Assembly: GCA_910577415.1 (NCBI GenBank)
Contig: CAJTLK010000057.1
Span: 1 to 11,399, forward strand
Reading direction: 5' to 3'
From: an uncultured Oscillospiraceae bacterium
Lineage (GTDB): Bacteria; Bacillota; Clostridia; Oscillospirales; Oscillospiraceae
DNA length: 11,399 nt
In this document: positions 1 to 8,155 of the stretch, in pieces
Layout of the letters: each line of letters opens with the position of its first letter
Position numbering within the stretch: the stretch's first letter is position 1
Notes under the pieces: model-generated
What the model saw: the letters and a program-made list of their open reading frames with translations, nothing else
Told to the model about the DNA's origin: nothing
Database searches by the model: none
Translations under genes and position numbers: made by a program

Positions 1-1034
1 AGGGCCTCGTTGGAGAAGTTGCCGTCGGAGCCGAAGGGGAAGGTGCGCAGCAGGAAAAACCGCAGGGCGTCCACTCCGAACTTCTCGGCCAGGATATAGG
101 GGTCCACCACGTTGCCCTTGGACTTGCTCATCTTGCCGCCGTCCAGCAGCAGCCACCCGTGGCCGAAGCACTTCTTGGGCACCGGCTCCCCCAGGCTCAT
201 CAGAAAGGCGGGCCAGTAGATGGCGTGGAAGCGGACGATCTCCTTGCCGATGAAGTGGACGTCGGCGGGCCAGAATTTGCTGCAGTCGTCATATCTGTCG
301 TTCTCAAAGCCCAGGGCGGTCATGTAGTTAAAAAGGGCGTCCAGCCACACATAGGTCACGTGTTTAGGGTCAAAGTCCACCGGCACGCCCCAGGTAAAGG
401 AGGTGCGGGACACGCACAGGTCCTGAAGCCCGCCTTCGCAGTCGATAAAGTTGTTCACCATCTCGTTCACCCGGCTGCGGGGTTCCAGGAAGTCGGTGTT
501 CAGCAGCAGGTCCCGGACCCGGTCAGCGTACTTGGAAGCCCGGAAGAAGTAAGCCTCCTCCTCGGCGTCCACCACCTCCCGGCCACAGTCGGGGCACTTG
601 CCGTCCACCAGCTGGCTCTCGGTCCAAAAGCTCTCGCAGGGCTTGCAGTATTTGCCCACATACTTGCTTTTATAGATGTCGCCGTTATCGTACATCCGCT
701 TGAAAATTTTCTGAATGGCGGCGACATGGTAGTCGTCGGTAGTGCGGATAAAACGGTCATAGCTGATGTTCATCAGCTTCCACAGGTCCAGAATGCCCCG
801 CTCCCCCTTGACGATATTGTCCACAAACTCCTGGGGGGTCTTGCCCGCCTCCCTGGCCTTGTCCTCGATCTTCTGGCCGTGCTCGTCGGTGCCGGTGAGG
901 AACATGACCTCGCAGCCCTTGAGCCGCTTATAGCGGGCCATGGCGTCGGTGGCCACGGTGCAGTAGGTGTGGCCGATGTGGAGCTTGTCCGAGGGGTAGT
1001 AGATAGGGGTGGTGATATAGAATTTTTCAGCCAT
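1..1034 (-). CDS. metG: Methionyl-tRNA synthetase, 5' part (C-terminus outside window)
   Basis: Charges tRNA(Met) with methionine in the cytoplasm; essential for initiation and elongation. About 344 N-terminal residues are visible and the frame stays open to the left edge. Reading from the ATG at 1034, the protein begins MAEKFYITTPIYYPS and carries the class I HIGH motif at residues 19-22. A zinc-knuckle insertion has cysteines at about 130, 133, 147 and 150 (two CxxC pairs). KMSKS is at residues 301-305 (bases 120-134). These are the family hallmarks. Full-length relatives are usually about 500-680 residues, so the anticodon-binding part and any C-terminal tRNA-binding domain lie outside. 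An in-frame ATG at 1040 overlaps the upstream stop as ATGA. I prefer 1034 because GGAGG then sits 10 nt upstream rather than 4, but either could be used. It is probably co-transcribed and translationally coupled with the membrane protein gene before it. Confidence 0.97.
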   Translation of the reverse strand, partial: MAEKFYITTPIYYPSDKLHIGHTYCTVATDAMARYKRLKGCEVMFLTGTDEHGQKIEDKAREAGKTPQEFVDNIVKGERGILDLWKLMNISYDRFIRTTDDYHVAAIQKIFKRMYDNGDIYKSKYVGKYCKPCESFWTESQLVDGKCPDCGREVVDAEEEAYFFRASKYADRVRDLLLNTDFLEPRSRVNEMVNNFIDCEGGLQDLCVSRTSFTWGVPVDFDPKHVTYVWLDALFNYMTALGFENDRYDDCSKFWPADVHFIGKEIVRFHAIYWPAFLMSLGEPVPKKCFGHGWLLLDGGKMSKSKGNVVDPYILAEKFGVDALRFFLLRTFPFGSDGNFSNEA

Positions 1035-1036
1035 GG

Positions 1037-1882
1037 TCATTCAGCCTCCGTTTCGGCGTCAGAAGCGCCGGTTTCGTCTTCGGTATATGGGGGTCGGTGC
1101 AAAAGCAGGGCGGCATGGGCGGAGAGGAAGAGGATGGAAAACCCAAACCGGCAGAGGTCGGCGTAGGAATGGGCGTCCGCCAGGGTGACAAGAGAGAAAA
1201 AGGAACCCATGAGACAGAAGAAAATGGTCCGCCGGGGCTTTCCGGCCTGGAAGGACCACCCCGCGATGTAATAAAGACCCAACAGGGACAGGGCAATGGC
1301 AAAGACCTCAAAGACATAGTCCATGATGATGGGATCGGAGGCCCGGACCTGGTAGTCGGTGATGAGCCACAGGCAGAAGAGAAGGCACAGCTCCAACAGG
1401 GGAAGCTGCTCCCTGGCCTCCTTCCCCCGGTAGAGCTTTCTGGCCCACAGCACCGCGCAGGGAAGCCCCGCCACGCAGAAGAGGATGCGCAGGGGGGGCA
1501 GCACCATGGAGGCCACCCGGCTCACCTGGTTGGCGTCTTCGCCCACATTGGCGCCGTAGACCGCCGAAAAGCTGAGTAGCTCAAACCCGGTGCTCAGGAG
1601 CAGCAGGAACCCGGACAGGACGATGGCGGTGAGGAAGAGGGAGTTGTCCCGGGCGGCGGAAAAGGCCACATCCACGGGGGCGGAGCCTTTGCCGGACCAG
1701 ATAAGGAGAAACACTCCCACCGCCACCAGGATGGACAGAGCGATGAGGAGCATGGCGGAGGGCGCGCCGGGGATGGGCAGGCGTGTATCCGGCTCAAACC
1801 CGGCGGTAAGCTGCCACTTTCGCAGACCAAAGCCCGCTGCCCCGCCCAGCAGAGTCAATATAAGAGGGAAGTTTTTTCGCAT
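1037..1882 (-). CDS. Multi-pass membrane protein of unknown function
   Basis: I do not recognise the family. The 281-residue product is strongly hydrophobic, with roughly seven or eight predicted membrane segments near residues 5-18, 40-61, 82-104, 124-144, 163-178, 186-207, 218-236 and 244-262. A short acidic C-terminal tail is rich in Glu, Asp and Ala. No catalytic or transport motif is evident. The ATG at 1882 is chosen because AGAGAGGA lies 9 nt upstream. A longer in-frame start at 1942 would place the start upstream of the likely transcript start and is unlikely. The stop codon overlaps a possible metG start (ATGA at 1040-1037), so the two genes are probably translated together. That coupling need not mean shared function. 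Confidence is high that it is coding and low on any role. Confidence 0.85.
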   Translation of the reverse strand: MRKNFPLILTLLGGAAGFGLRKWQLTAGFEPDTRLPIPGAPSAMLLIALSILVAVGVFLLIWSGKGSAPVDVAFSAARDNSLFLTAIVLSGFLLLLSTGFELLSFSAVYGANVGEDANQVSRVASMVLPPLRILFCVAGLPCAVLWARKLYRGKEAREQLPLLELCLLFCLWLITDYQVRASDPIIMDYVFEVFAIALSLLGLYYIAGWSFQAGKPRRTIFFCLMGSFFSLVTLADAHSYADLCRFGFSILFLSAHAALLLHRPPYTEDETGASDAETEAE

Positions 1883-1930
1883 GGCATCAGGTCCTCTCTG
1901 TAATTGAGGGTAGGTTTTATCCAATAAAAT

Positions 1931-1959
1931 AGTATACCACAATTTGGAGTGTTTGAAAA
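1931..1959 (-). promoter_or_regulatory. Sigma-A promoter for the membrane protein-metG unit
   Basis: On the minus strand, TTTTCA (1959-1954) and TATACT (1936-1931) are separated by exactly 17 bp. The -10 is preceded by TG one base upstream (TGGTATACT), an extended -10. It lies immediately after the rluD-type stop codon and about 50 bases before the ATG at 1882. There is no terminator hairpin between the upstream gene and this promoter, so read-through from the upstream operon is also likely. Confidence 0.75.
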
Positions 1960-1964
1960 GGGAG

Positions 1965-2867
1965 CTATTTCCGCAGCCTGGTCAGGACCGCTTCAAACCA
2001 GTCGGGGAGGGGGCAGTCCACAGTCAGGACTTCTCCCGTGCGGGGGTGGGCAAAGGTGAGGGACTTGGCGTGAAGGCACTGACCTGCCAGGCCGGGGACG
2101 GGCTTTTTATTGCCGTACACCGTGTCCCCCAGGAGAGGGTGGCCGATGGAGCAGAGATGCACCCGGATCTGGTGGGTGCGCCCAGTCTCCAAATTGCACT
2201 TCAGGTAGGTATACCCGCTCAGACGCTCCAGCACCTGGTAGTGGGTCACCGCCCGGCGGCCATTGGGGTCGATAGCCATTTTCTTGCGGTCCACCGGGTG
2301 GCGGGCAATGGGAGAGTCCACGGTGCCGCCCTCGTCCCGGAAGCCTCCCACCGCCACGGCGTGGTACTCCCGGCAAAGAGAATGGTCCTCCAGCTGGGCG
2401 GCCAGGGAGAGGTGGGCGGGGTCGTTTTTCGCTGCGATGATCAGCCCTGAGGTGTCCCGGTCGATGCGGTGGACAATGCCGGGGCGAAGCTTGCCGTTGA
2501 TGCCGGAGAGGCTATTTCCACAGTGATATAACAGGGCGTTGACCAGAGTGCCGTCCGGGTGACCGGGGGCAGGGTGGACTACCATGCCCACAGGCTTATT
2601 GACCACGATCACGTCCTCATCCTCATAGACTACGTCCAGGGGAATATCCTGGGCCGCGGCCTCGATGGGTTCAGGGGCGGGGAGGACTGTCAGGTAGACC
2701 TCTCCAGGGGAGGTCCTACGGTTCTTTTTTATCCGCTCCCCGCCGCAGGTCACGGCCCCGTCCTCCAGCAGCTTTTGCGCCGCCGAGCGGGTCAGGCCGG
2801 GACAGGAGCGGGAGAGGAAGAGGTCGACTCGCTCTTCCCGGTCAGCGGTGAACTCAAGGCTGGTCAT
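1965..2867 (-). CDS. rluD: RluA/RluD family rRNA pseudouridine synthase
   Basis: Isomerises uridine to pseudouridine in RNA; RluD-type enzymes act on 23S rRNA during large-subunit assembly. The 300-residue protein has an N-terminal S4-like RNA-binding region (about 10-60, with the VDLFLSR and SAAQKLLEDGAV segments). A catalytic domain follows, starting near 78 with the typical VVYEDEDVIVVNKPVGMVVHPAPGH stretch. The signature HRIDRDTSG is at 133-141, and Asp136 is the expected catalytic residue. The C-terminal half has the RTHQIRVHL segment. The start at 2867 is supported by GGAGG 6 nt upstream. A longer in-frame start at 2921 would lie within lspA and has no comparable site. The gene overlaps the end of lspA by 14 nt, implying translational coupling. 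The exact target uridine cannot be told from sequence, so the rluD symbol is approximate; the related YlyB-type name is equally possible. Confidence 0.93.
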   Translation of the reverse strand: MTSLEFTADREERVDLFLSRSCPGLTRSAAQKLLEDGAVTCGGERIKKNRRTSPGEVYLTVLPAPEPIEAAAQDIPLDVVYEDEDVIVVNKPVGMVVHPAPGHPDGTLVNALLYHCGNSLSGINGKLRPGIVHRIDRDTSGLIIAAKNDPAHLSLAAQLEDHSLCREYHAVAVGGFRDEGGTVDSPIARHPVDRKKMAIDPNGRRAVTHYQVLERLSGYTYLKCNLETGRTHQIRVHLCSIGHPLLGDTVYGNKKPVPGLAGQCLHAKSLTFAHPRTGEVLTVDCPLPDWFEAVLTRLRK

Positions 2868-3360
2868 GGCTGTCCTCCGGCGCGTCGGGAGCGGGAGCCT
2901 CGGCGTCCTTGTCCTTATCATAGAAAAACAGGACGTAAACGATCATCAGCACGCCGCCGCACACCACGCAGATATCGGCCACATTGAAGACGGGGAAGTC
3001 TATAAAAACAGTCTTGAACATGTCGGTGACATAGCCCAGCGCCGCCCGGTCAATGAGGTTGCCCGCCGCCCCCGCCAAGAGGAGGGAGAGGGACAGCCGA
3101 CCCCACGGGCCGGGGAAAAAGTCCTTCCGCAGTGCCAGGGCAATGACCATCGTGGCGATGAGGGAGACAATGGCCAGAAGCCAGGTCAGGTCGGACCCGG
3201 CCAAAAAGGAAAAGGCCGCCCCGGTGTTCTGCACATAGGTCAGCTCCAGTACATGGGGGAGAAAGGGCACGGAAGCGCCCAGGACAATGGCCTTGCGCAC
3301 CCAGACCTTTACCATCTGGTCAACACCTATTAGTAATATAGATAGAAGAAAATACAGCAC
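2854..3360 (-). CDS. lspA: Lipoprotein signal peptidase (signal peptidase II)
   Basis: Integral membrane aspartyl protease that removes the signal peptide from prolipoproteins after diacylglyceryl modification of the lipobox cysteine. The 168-residue length matches the family. It has four hydrophobic segments (about 2-19, 57-77, 87-105, 127-147). Conserved blocks are VDQMVK near 13-18, NTGAAFS at 45-51, AGAAGNLIDR at 96-105 and FNVAD at 125-129. Asp104 and Asp129 are the expected catalytic pair. A charged, proline- and acid-rich tail of about 20 residues follows the last segment. The start is a GTG, chosen because AAGGAG lies 7 nt upstream; an in-frame ATG at 3396 lies inside the preceding gene and lacks such a site. 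It sits between the ABC exporter and the pseudouridine synthase. An lspA-rluD-type pair is a common arrangement in Bacillota. Confidence 0.96.
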   Translation of the reverse strand: MLYFLLSILLIGVDQMVKVWVRKAIVLGASVPFLPHVLELTYVQNTGAAFSFLAGSDLTWLLAIVSLIATMVIALALRKDFFPGPWGRLSLSLLLAGAAGNLIDRAALGYVTDMFKTVFIDFPVFNVADICVVCGGVLMIVYVLFFYDKDKDAEAPAPDAPEDSHDQP

Positions 3361-3367
3361 GCTATCA

Positions 3368-3373
3368 CTCCTT
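3368..3373 (-). promoter_or_regulatory. Ribosome binding site that fixes the lspA GTG start
   Basis: AAGGAG on the minus strand overlaps the TAA stop codon of the ABC transporter gene (read together as TAAGGAG) and is 7 nt before GTG at 3360. Ribosomes finishing the transporter would therefore end on the lspA binding site, which suggests translational coupling. It also argues against the longer ATG start at 3396. Confidence 0.8.
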
Positions 3374-5120
3374 ACCTTAACCCCTGCGCCTTGCACAGGG
3401 CGGCAAACTTGCCGTTTCTGGCGTTCAGCTCCTCCCAGGTGCCCAGCTCCAGCACCCGGTTGTTGTCGATAACGGCGATGCGGTGGGCCGAGCGGACGGT
3501 GGAGAGGCGGTGGGCGATGATGAGGGTGGTCCTCCCCTTGGAGAGTTCATCGAAGGCGCTTTGGATATGCTGCTCGGTGACGGTGTCCAGGGCGGAAGTG
3601 GCCTCGTCCAAAATCAGCACCGGGGGGTCCTTCAGAAAGACCCGGGCGATGGATACCCGCTGCTTCTGGCCGCCGGAGAGCATGACCCCCCGCTCGCCTA
3701 CGTAGGTCTGAAAGCCGTCGGGCATAGCCATCACGTCATCGTAAAGTTCAGCCTTTTTGGCCGCGGCGATGATCTCCGCCTCGGTGGCGCCGGGGTGGCC
3801 ATAGGCGATGTTGTCAAAGATGGTCCCGGCAAAAAGAAACACGTCCTGCTGGACAATGCCGATGTTTCGCCGCAGGGAGGAGAGCTTGACTTCCCGGACG
3901 TCCTTTCCGTCCAGGAGGATGGCGCCCTCCGTCACGTCATAGAACCGGGGGATAAGCTGGCACAGGGTGGTCTTTCCGCCGCCGGAGGGACCTACCACCG
4001 CCAGTGTCTCTCCCCTGGGGATATGGAGGGAGACCTGATCCAGCACCGGGGGCTGGGTGGGGTCGTAGGTAAAGGTGACGTTCTCTACCCGGATATCACC
4101 CTGGGCCGTGCCCAGGTCGGCGGCGTCAGGGGCGTCCTGAATTTCCGGCTCGGTGCGCATCAGCTCCACAAACCGGCCAAAGCCCGCCATGCCCTGCATA
4201 AACTGCTCCACAAAGGCGGAGAGCTTACGGATGGGGGTGATAAAGGTGGTGACATAGAGGGAAAAAGTGATGAGGTCGGTGTAGTCCATCTTATTTTCCA
4301 TGATGAGGGCGCCGCCTACGGCAATGACCACCACTGACATCATGCCCACGCAGATCTCCATTCCGGCGTGGTAGGTGGCAAAGGACTTATAATAGTCCCG
4401 CTTGGCTTCCCGGAAGAGGTCGTTGGAGCGGTTGAATTTCCGGTTCTCCTCATTCTCGTTGGCAAAAGCCTGGGCGGTGCGGATGCCGGAGATGGAGGAC
4501 TCTACCTCACCGTTGATAACGGCGGTTTTTTTCTTTACCTCCACCGAGCGGCGGCGCATCCGGCCACGCTGGAAAATGGTAAAACCGGCGAAGATGGGGA
4601 CGATGGTAAACACGGCCAAGGCCAGCTCCCAACGGATGGTGAGCATGACGCAGAAGGCGCCCGCCAGAGTAATAATGGAGATAAAGAGGTCCTCCGGGCC
4701 GTGGTGGGCAAGCTCACCGATCTCGAAAAGATCGGTGGTCACACGGCTCATAAGCTGGCCGGTACGGTTTTTATCAAAGAAGGAAAAGGAAAGGGTCTGC
4801 ATGTGCTCAAAGAGGTCACGACGCATATCGGCCTCGATGTTGACCCCCATCATGTGGCCCCAGTAGGTAACGGTGTGGTAAAGCGCACCCTTCAAAAGAT
4901 AGGCCAGAGCCATCACCGCCATGACGGCAAAAAACGTGCCGAACAGCCGTTGGGGGAGCAGACGGTTCATGCACAGTCGGGACACCCAGGGGAAGAGAAG
5001 GTCTATGATGGAGATGCACAACGCGCAGCTCAGATCCAGAAGAAAGAGCTTCAGGTGGGGCTTATAATAGGAGGCGAAGATGGAAAGCTGCCCCCGGCTT
5101 TGAAAGTCCTTAACGGTCAT
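3372..5120 (-). CDS. ABC exporter half-transporter (fused membrane and ATPase domains)
   Basis: A 582-residue type IV (MsbA/BmrA-like) exporter subunit that would act as a dimer in the cytoplasmic membrane. The N-terminal membrane domain has about six helices (near 22-45, 62-80, 145-163, 165-183, 255-274, 284-300). The ATPase domain starts near 342 and is complete: Walker A GPSGGGKTT at 377-385, Q-loop IVQQD near 422-426, signature LSGGQ at 481-485, Walker B VLILDE at 501-506 with Glu506, D-loop SALD, and the H-loop histidine near 537. The ATG at 5120 has AAGGAGG 7 nt upstream. It is the first gene of the operon with lspA and the pseudouridine synthase. Substrate cannot be read from sequence; lipid, drug or peptide export are all possible. 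No second half-transporter is adjacent, so a homodimer is the simplest reading. Confidence 0.95.
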   Translation of the reverse strand: MTVKDFQSRGQLSIFASYYKPHLKLFLLDLSCALCISIIDLLFPWVSRLCMNRLLPQRLFGTFFAVMAVMALAYLLKGALYHTVTYWGHMMGVNIEADMRRDLFEHMQTLSFSFFDKNRTGQLMSRVTTDLFEIGELAHHGPEDLFISIITLAGAFCVMLTIRWELALAVFTIVPIFAGFTIFQRGRMRRRSVEVKKKTAVINGEVESSISGIRTAQAFANENEENRKFNRSNDLFREAKRDYYKSFATYHAGMEICVGMMSVVVIAVGGALIMENKMDYTDLITFSLYVTTFITPIRKLSAFVEQFMQGMAGFGRFVELMRTEPEIQDAPDAADLGTAQGDIRVENVTFTYDPTQPPVLDQVSLHIPRGETLAVVGPSGGGKTTLCQLIPRFYDVTEGAILLDGKDVREVKLSSLRRNIGIVQQDVFLFAGTIFDNIAYGHPGATEAEIIAAAKKAELYDDVMAMPDGFQTYVGERGVMLSGGQKQRVSIARVFLKDPPVLILDEATSALDTVTEQHIQSAFDELSKGRTTLIIAHRLSTVRSAHRIAVIDNNRVLELGTWEELNARNGKFAALCKAQGLR

Positions 5121-5164
5121 GGCCGCGCCTCCTTTTTTGACAGGTAAAATTTGCGGTATTGCTT

Positions 5165-5194
5165 AGTATATCGCATTTTTGCTCCCAATGTCAA
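5165..5194 (-). promoter_or_regulatory. Sigma-A promoter of the ABC transporter-lspA-rluD operon
   Basis: On the minus strand there is a perfect TTGACA (5194-5189), an 18-bp spacer and TATACT (5170-5165). Transcription would start near 5158, about 38 nt before the ATG at 5120. It is the strongest promoter match on this strand and lies in the divergent intergenic region shared with thiI. Confidence 0.85.
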
Positions 5195-5213
5195 CGCCGG
5201 AGGTGTTTCTCCC

Positions 5214-5242
5214 TTGCGTACGGGGGAAAACTGTATTAAAAT
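5214..5242 (+). promoter_or_regulatory. Probable promoter for the thiI operon
   Basis: TTGCGT (5214-5219) and TAAAAT (5237-5242) are separated by 17 bp. The -10 matches consensus at five of six positions and the -35 only at TTG, so this is a moderate candidate. It points away from the operon promoter at 5165-5194. The two -35 elements are about 20 bp apart, so a regulator binding there could affect both operons. Confidence 0.55.
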
Positions 5243-5287
5243 GGAAAGCTGCAAGGATAGTTTTTTCCCCCGAAAGGAGTTCATTTT

Positions 5288-6463
5288 ATGCGAGAGATCA
5301 TTCTGCTGAAGCTGGGCGAGCTGGTACTCAAGGGTCTAAACCGCCACCGCTTTGAGGAGCAGCTTATGGCAAACGCCAAGCGCCGGCTCAAGCCGTTAGG
5401 GGCCTTTAAAGTATATACCCGGCAATCCATTACCTACGTGGAGCCGCAGTCCGACGATTGCGACACCGCCGCCGCTTTTGCCGCCATGCAGAAGGTCTTT
5501 GGCGCCGCCGATGTGTGCCTGTGCCGGGAGTGTGAGAAGGATCAGGACGCCATGCTTGCCGCCATCAAAGAATTTTTGGCCGACCAGATCGCCGCTGCCA
5601 GGACCTTTAAGGTGGAGTGTAAGCGCTCGGACAAGACCTTCCCCCTCAACTCCATCCAGTTGGCCCAGTACCTGGGGGGAGAGCTGGACGAGGCTTATCC
5701 CCACATGAGGGCTGAAATGCACCATCCTGATCTCATCGTCAATGTGGAGGTGCGGGAGACCGCCGCTTATATCCACGGCAACCCGGCCCCCGGCGCGGGA
5801 GGACTGCCCGTAGGGGTGGGAGGCCGGGCGGTGAGCCTTCTCTCCGGCGGTATCGACTCCCCGGTGGCCTCCTGGATGATGGCCAAGCGGGGGCTGAGCC
5901 TGGAAATGGTGCATTTCTTCTCCTACCCCTACACGTCCCCGGAGGCCAAGGAGAAGGTGCTGGACCTGGCAAGGATATTGACCCCCTACACCGGGCGGCT
6001 GGTGGTCCATGTGGTGCCCTTTACCGCTATCCAGGAGGAGCTGCGGCGGTCCTGTCCTGAGGAGCTGTTCACCATCCTCATGCGGCGGTTCATGATGCGC
6101 ATTGCCGCCGAGGTGGCCCACCGCACCGGCTCCGGGTGCCTGATCACCGGGGAGAGCCTGGGCCAGGTGGCCAGCCAGACCATGGAGGCCATGCGCTGCA
6201 CCGGCGTTGTTACCGACCTGCCCATTTTCCGCCCGGTGGTGGGGATGGACAAGGAGGAGATCGTCCGCATCTCCCGAAAGATCGGGGCCTTCGAGACCTC
6301 CATCCTACCCTATGAGGACTGTTGTACCGTCTTTACCCCCAAGCACCCCCGGCTCAAGCCCACACGGGCAGAGTGTGAGCGGGCGGAGGAAAAGCTGGAC
6401 GTGGAGGGCATGGTAAAGACCGCCGCGGACAATATCGAGCGGGTCTTTATCGCCATGGAGTGA
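5288..6463 (+). CDS. thiI: tRNA 4-thiouridine synthase ThiI (no rhodanese domain)
   Basis: Uses ATP to adenylate U8 of tRNA and accepts sulfur to form 4-thiouridine; in some bacteria it also feeds sulfur into thiamine thiazole synthesis. The 391-residue protein has an N-terminal ferredoxin-like region (about 1-60), a THUMP RNA-binding domain (about 60-165) and a PP-loop ATPase domain. The pyrophosphate loop SGGIDSPVAS is at 186-195, and ITGESLGQVASQT is at 286-298. It ends without the C-terminal rhodanese domain found in E. coli ThiI, as is usual in Bacillota. Sulfur would then have to come directly from a cysteine desulfurase. Such a desulfurase gene often lies next to thiI, but here the upstream gene is divergent and unrelated. 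AAAGGAG sits 8 nt before the ATG. First gene of a plus-strand group with the DUF2809-like gene and cinA. Confidence 0.96.
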   Translation: MREIILLKLGELVLKGLNRHRFEEQLMANAKRRLKPLGAFKVYTRQSITYVEPQSDDCDTAAAFAAMQKVFGAADVCLCRECEKDQDAMLAAIKEFLADQIAAARTFKVECKRSDKTFPLNSIQLAQYLGGELDEAYPHMRAEMHHPDLIVNVEVRETAAYIHGNPAPGAGGLPVGVGGRAVSLLSGGIDSPVASWMMAKRGLSLEMVHFFSYPYTSPEAKEKVLDLARILTPYTGRLVVHVVPFTAIQEELRRSCPEELFTILMRRFMMRIAAEVAHRTGSGCLITGESLGQVASQTMEAMRCTGVVTDLPIFRPVVGMDKEEIVRISRKIGAFETSILPYEDCCTVFTPKHPRLKPTRAECERAEEKLDVEGMVKTAADNIERVFIAME

Positions 6464-6489
6464 GAGACGGCGGAGAGGAGGACTTCGGT

Positions 6490-6870
6490 ATGAGTCACGC
6501 GCGGCGGCGGTATGGTCTTGTCTTTCTCCTACTGCTGGGGGTCGAGATCGTCATCGCCCTTTTTGTCCATGACCGTTTTGTCCGCCCTTATCTGGGAGAT
6601 GTGCTGGTGGTGTGGGTGGTTTACGCCTTTGCCCGCACGCTGTTTCCCACGGGATTTCCCTGGCTTCCGGCGGGGGTGACGCTTTTTGCCGTACTGGTGG
6701 AGGTGGGACAGGCGTTCGGACTGGTGGACCGGCTGGGGCTGGGACATATCCGCTTTTTCCGTATCCTCCTGGGAAGCGTTTTTGACTGGGCCGATGTGCT
6801 GTGTTACCTCATAGGAGGCGGGCTGATCCTACTGGCGGAGGGTATTGTCCGCGCCCATAAATGTCGTTGA
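6490..6870 (+). CDS. Small DUF2809-like membrane protein
   Basis: A 126-residue membrane protein with about four hydrophobic segments (near 8-25, 37-52, 58-77 and 102-119). The blocks FVRPYLGDVLVV (30-41), VEVGQAFG (70-77) and FDWADVLCYLIGG (98-110) resemble the DUF2809 family from memory. That family has no established biochemical role. The ATG at 6490 has AGGAGG 8 nt upstream. An in-frame ATG at 6460 overlaps the end of thiI but lacks a good site. The gene lies 26 nt after thiI and 14 nt before cinA, so it is almost certainly co-transcribed. The conserved acidic residues Asp37, Glu71, Asp99 and Asp102 near the membrane edges may matter, but that is inference. Confidence 0.8.
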   Translation: MSHARRRYGLVFLLLLGVEIVIALFVHDRFVRPYLGDVLVVWVVYAFARTLFPTGFPWLPAGVTLFAVLVEVGQAFGLVDRLGLGHIRFFRILLGSVFDWADVLCYLIGGGLILLAEGIVRAHKCR

Positions 6871-6884
6871 AAGGAAGTCTTTCC

Positions 6885-8141
6885 ATGTCTCATACCGCTG
6901 AACTGATCGCCGTGGGCACCGAGCTGCTGCTGGGCAACATCGCCAACACCGACGCCCAGACCCTATCCAAGGAGCTTTCCGCCCTGGGGATCAACGTCTT
7001 TTACCATACCGTGGTTGGGGACAACCCGGAGCGGCTGCGCCGGGCGGTGGAGATCGCCAGGAGCCGGGCCGACCTCATTATCACCACCGGGGGCCTTGGC
7101 CCCACCTGCGACGACCTCACAAAGAACGTGCTGGCGGAATGCTTCGGCAAGAAGCTGGTCTACAATGAGGAGGCCGCCCAACGGATGGAGGCTTACTTCC
7201 GTCGCCTCCACCCGGACACTGGGGCCATGACGGAAAACAACTATCAACAGGCCTATCTCCCCGAGGGCTGTGTCCCCTTCCAGAACGACTGGGGCACCGC
7301 CCCCGGCTGTGGGTTTGTCTCGGACGGGGTGCGGGTGGTCATGCTCCCCGGCCCGCCCAGCGAGTGCGGTCCCATGTTCCGTGCTCGTGCCATCCCGTTC
7401 CTCGCCGAGTGTACCGACGGGGTCATCCTGAACCGCTCCCTGCGGGTGTTCGGCATGGGGGAGTCGGCGGTGGAGTATCAGCTCCGGGACAGGATGAACG
7501 CCATGCAAAATCCCACCCTGGCTCCCTATGCCAAGGAGGGAGAAGTGGAGCTGCGTATCACCGCCAAGGCGGAGGATGAAGACTCCGCTCAGGCCATGAT
7601 CGCCCCGGTGGAGGCCGAGCTGCGGGAATTGCTGGGCGAGCTGATCTACGGAGCGGATGTGGACTCTCTGGAGCAGGTGTGTTTGGGGCTGCTGAAGGAA
7701 AAGGACTTGACCCTGGCATCTGCCGAGAGCTGCACCGGTGGATTGATCGCCAAGCGCATGACCGATCTGCCCGGTTCCTCCGCCGCCTTCAGGGGCGGAG
7801 TGGTGAGCTACTGCAACGAGGTGAAAAACCAGGCGCTGGGGGTATCCCAAGCGCTGCTGGACCAATACGGCGCGGTGTCCCCCCAGGTGGCCCAGGCCAT
7901 GGCGGAGGGCGCGCGGAAGCTGATGGGGAGCGCGCTTGCCCTTTCGTCCACAGGGGTGGCCGGGCCGGACAGCGACGAGCGGGGCAACCCGGTGGGGCTG
8001 GTGTACGTGGCCTTGGCCTGGAACGGCGGCGTCCACGTCCGGGAGCTGCACTGCGCCGGGAGCCGGAGCCGTATCCGCACCGTGGCCGCCAGTCATGCCT
8101 TCGACCTCCTGCGGCGGAAATTGACCGGTCTGAGCTTGTAA
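6885..8141 (+). CDS. cinA: CinA: competence/damage-inducible protein, NMN deamidase
   Basis: A two-domain 418-residue protein, the usual length for Bacillota CinA. The N-terminal domain (about 4-170) is of the MoaB/MogA molybdopterin-binding fold (COG1058 type; ADP-ribose pyrophosphatase in studied members). It shows GTELLLGNIANTD near 11-23, TTGGLGPTCDD at 67-77 and LPGPPSE at 154-160. The C-terminal PncC domain (about 262-415) would hydrolyse nicotinamide mononucleotide to nicotinate mononucleotide in pyridine nucleotide salvage. It carries ASAESCTGG at 278-286, GGVVSYCNEVK near 304-314 and STGVAGP at 355-361. The ATG at 6885 has AAAGGAAG 7 nt upstream; the in-frame ATG at 6861 lies inside the preceding gene. 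In some naturally competent bacteria cinA is followed by recA. Here a BlaI-type regulator follows instead, with its own promoter. Confidence 0.95.
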   Translation: MSHTAELIAVGTELLLGNIANTDAQTLSKELSALGINVFYHTVVGDNPERLRRAVEIARSRADLIITTGGLGPTCDDLTKNVLAECFGKKLVYNEEAAQRMEAYFRRLHPDTGAMTENNYQQAYLPEGCVPFQNDWGTAPGCGFVSDGVRVVMLPGPPSECGPMFRARAIPFLAECTDGVILNRSLRVFGMGESAVEYQLRDRMNAMQNPTLAPYAKEGEVELRITAKAEDEDSAQAMIAPVEAELRELLGELIYGADVDSLEQVCLGLLKEKDLTLASAESCTGGLIAKRMTDLPGSSAAFRGGVVSYCNEVKNQALGVSQALLDQYGAVSPQVAQAMAEGARKLMGSALALSSTGVAGPDSDERGNPVGLVYVALAWNGGVHVRELHCAGSRSRIRTVAASHAFDLLRRKLTGLSL

Positions 8142-8155
8142 AAGTCCGCTTTTGC

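Noticed and set aside
159..1166. Long open frame on the plus strand over metG
   Set aside because: It is the antisense of metG, whose minus-strand frame shows HIGH, zinc-binding and KMSKS motifs. High GC content creates long shadow frames.
8140..8154. Possible terminator after cinA (AAAAG tccg CTTTT)
   Set aside because: Only a 5-bp A/T-rich stem with no T-run after it; too weak to call.
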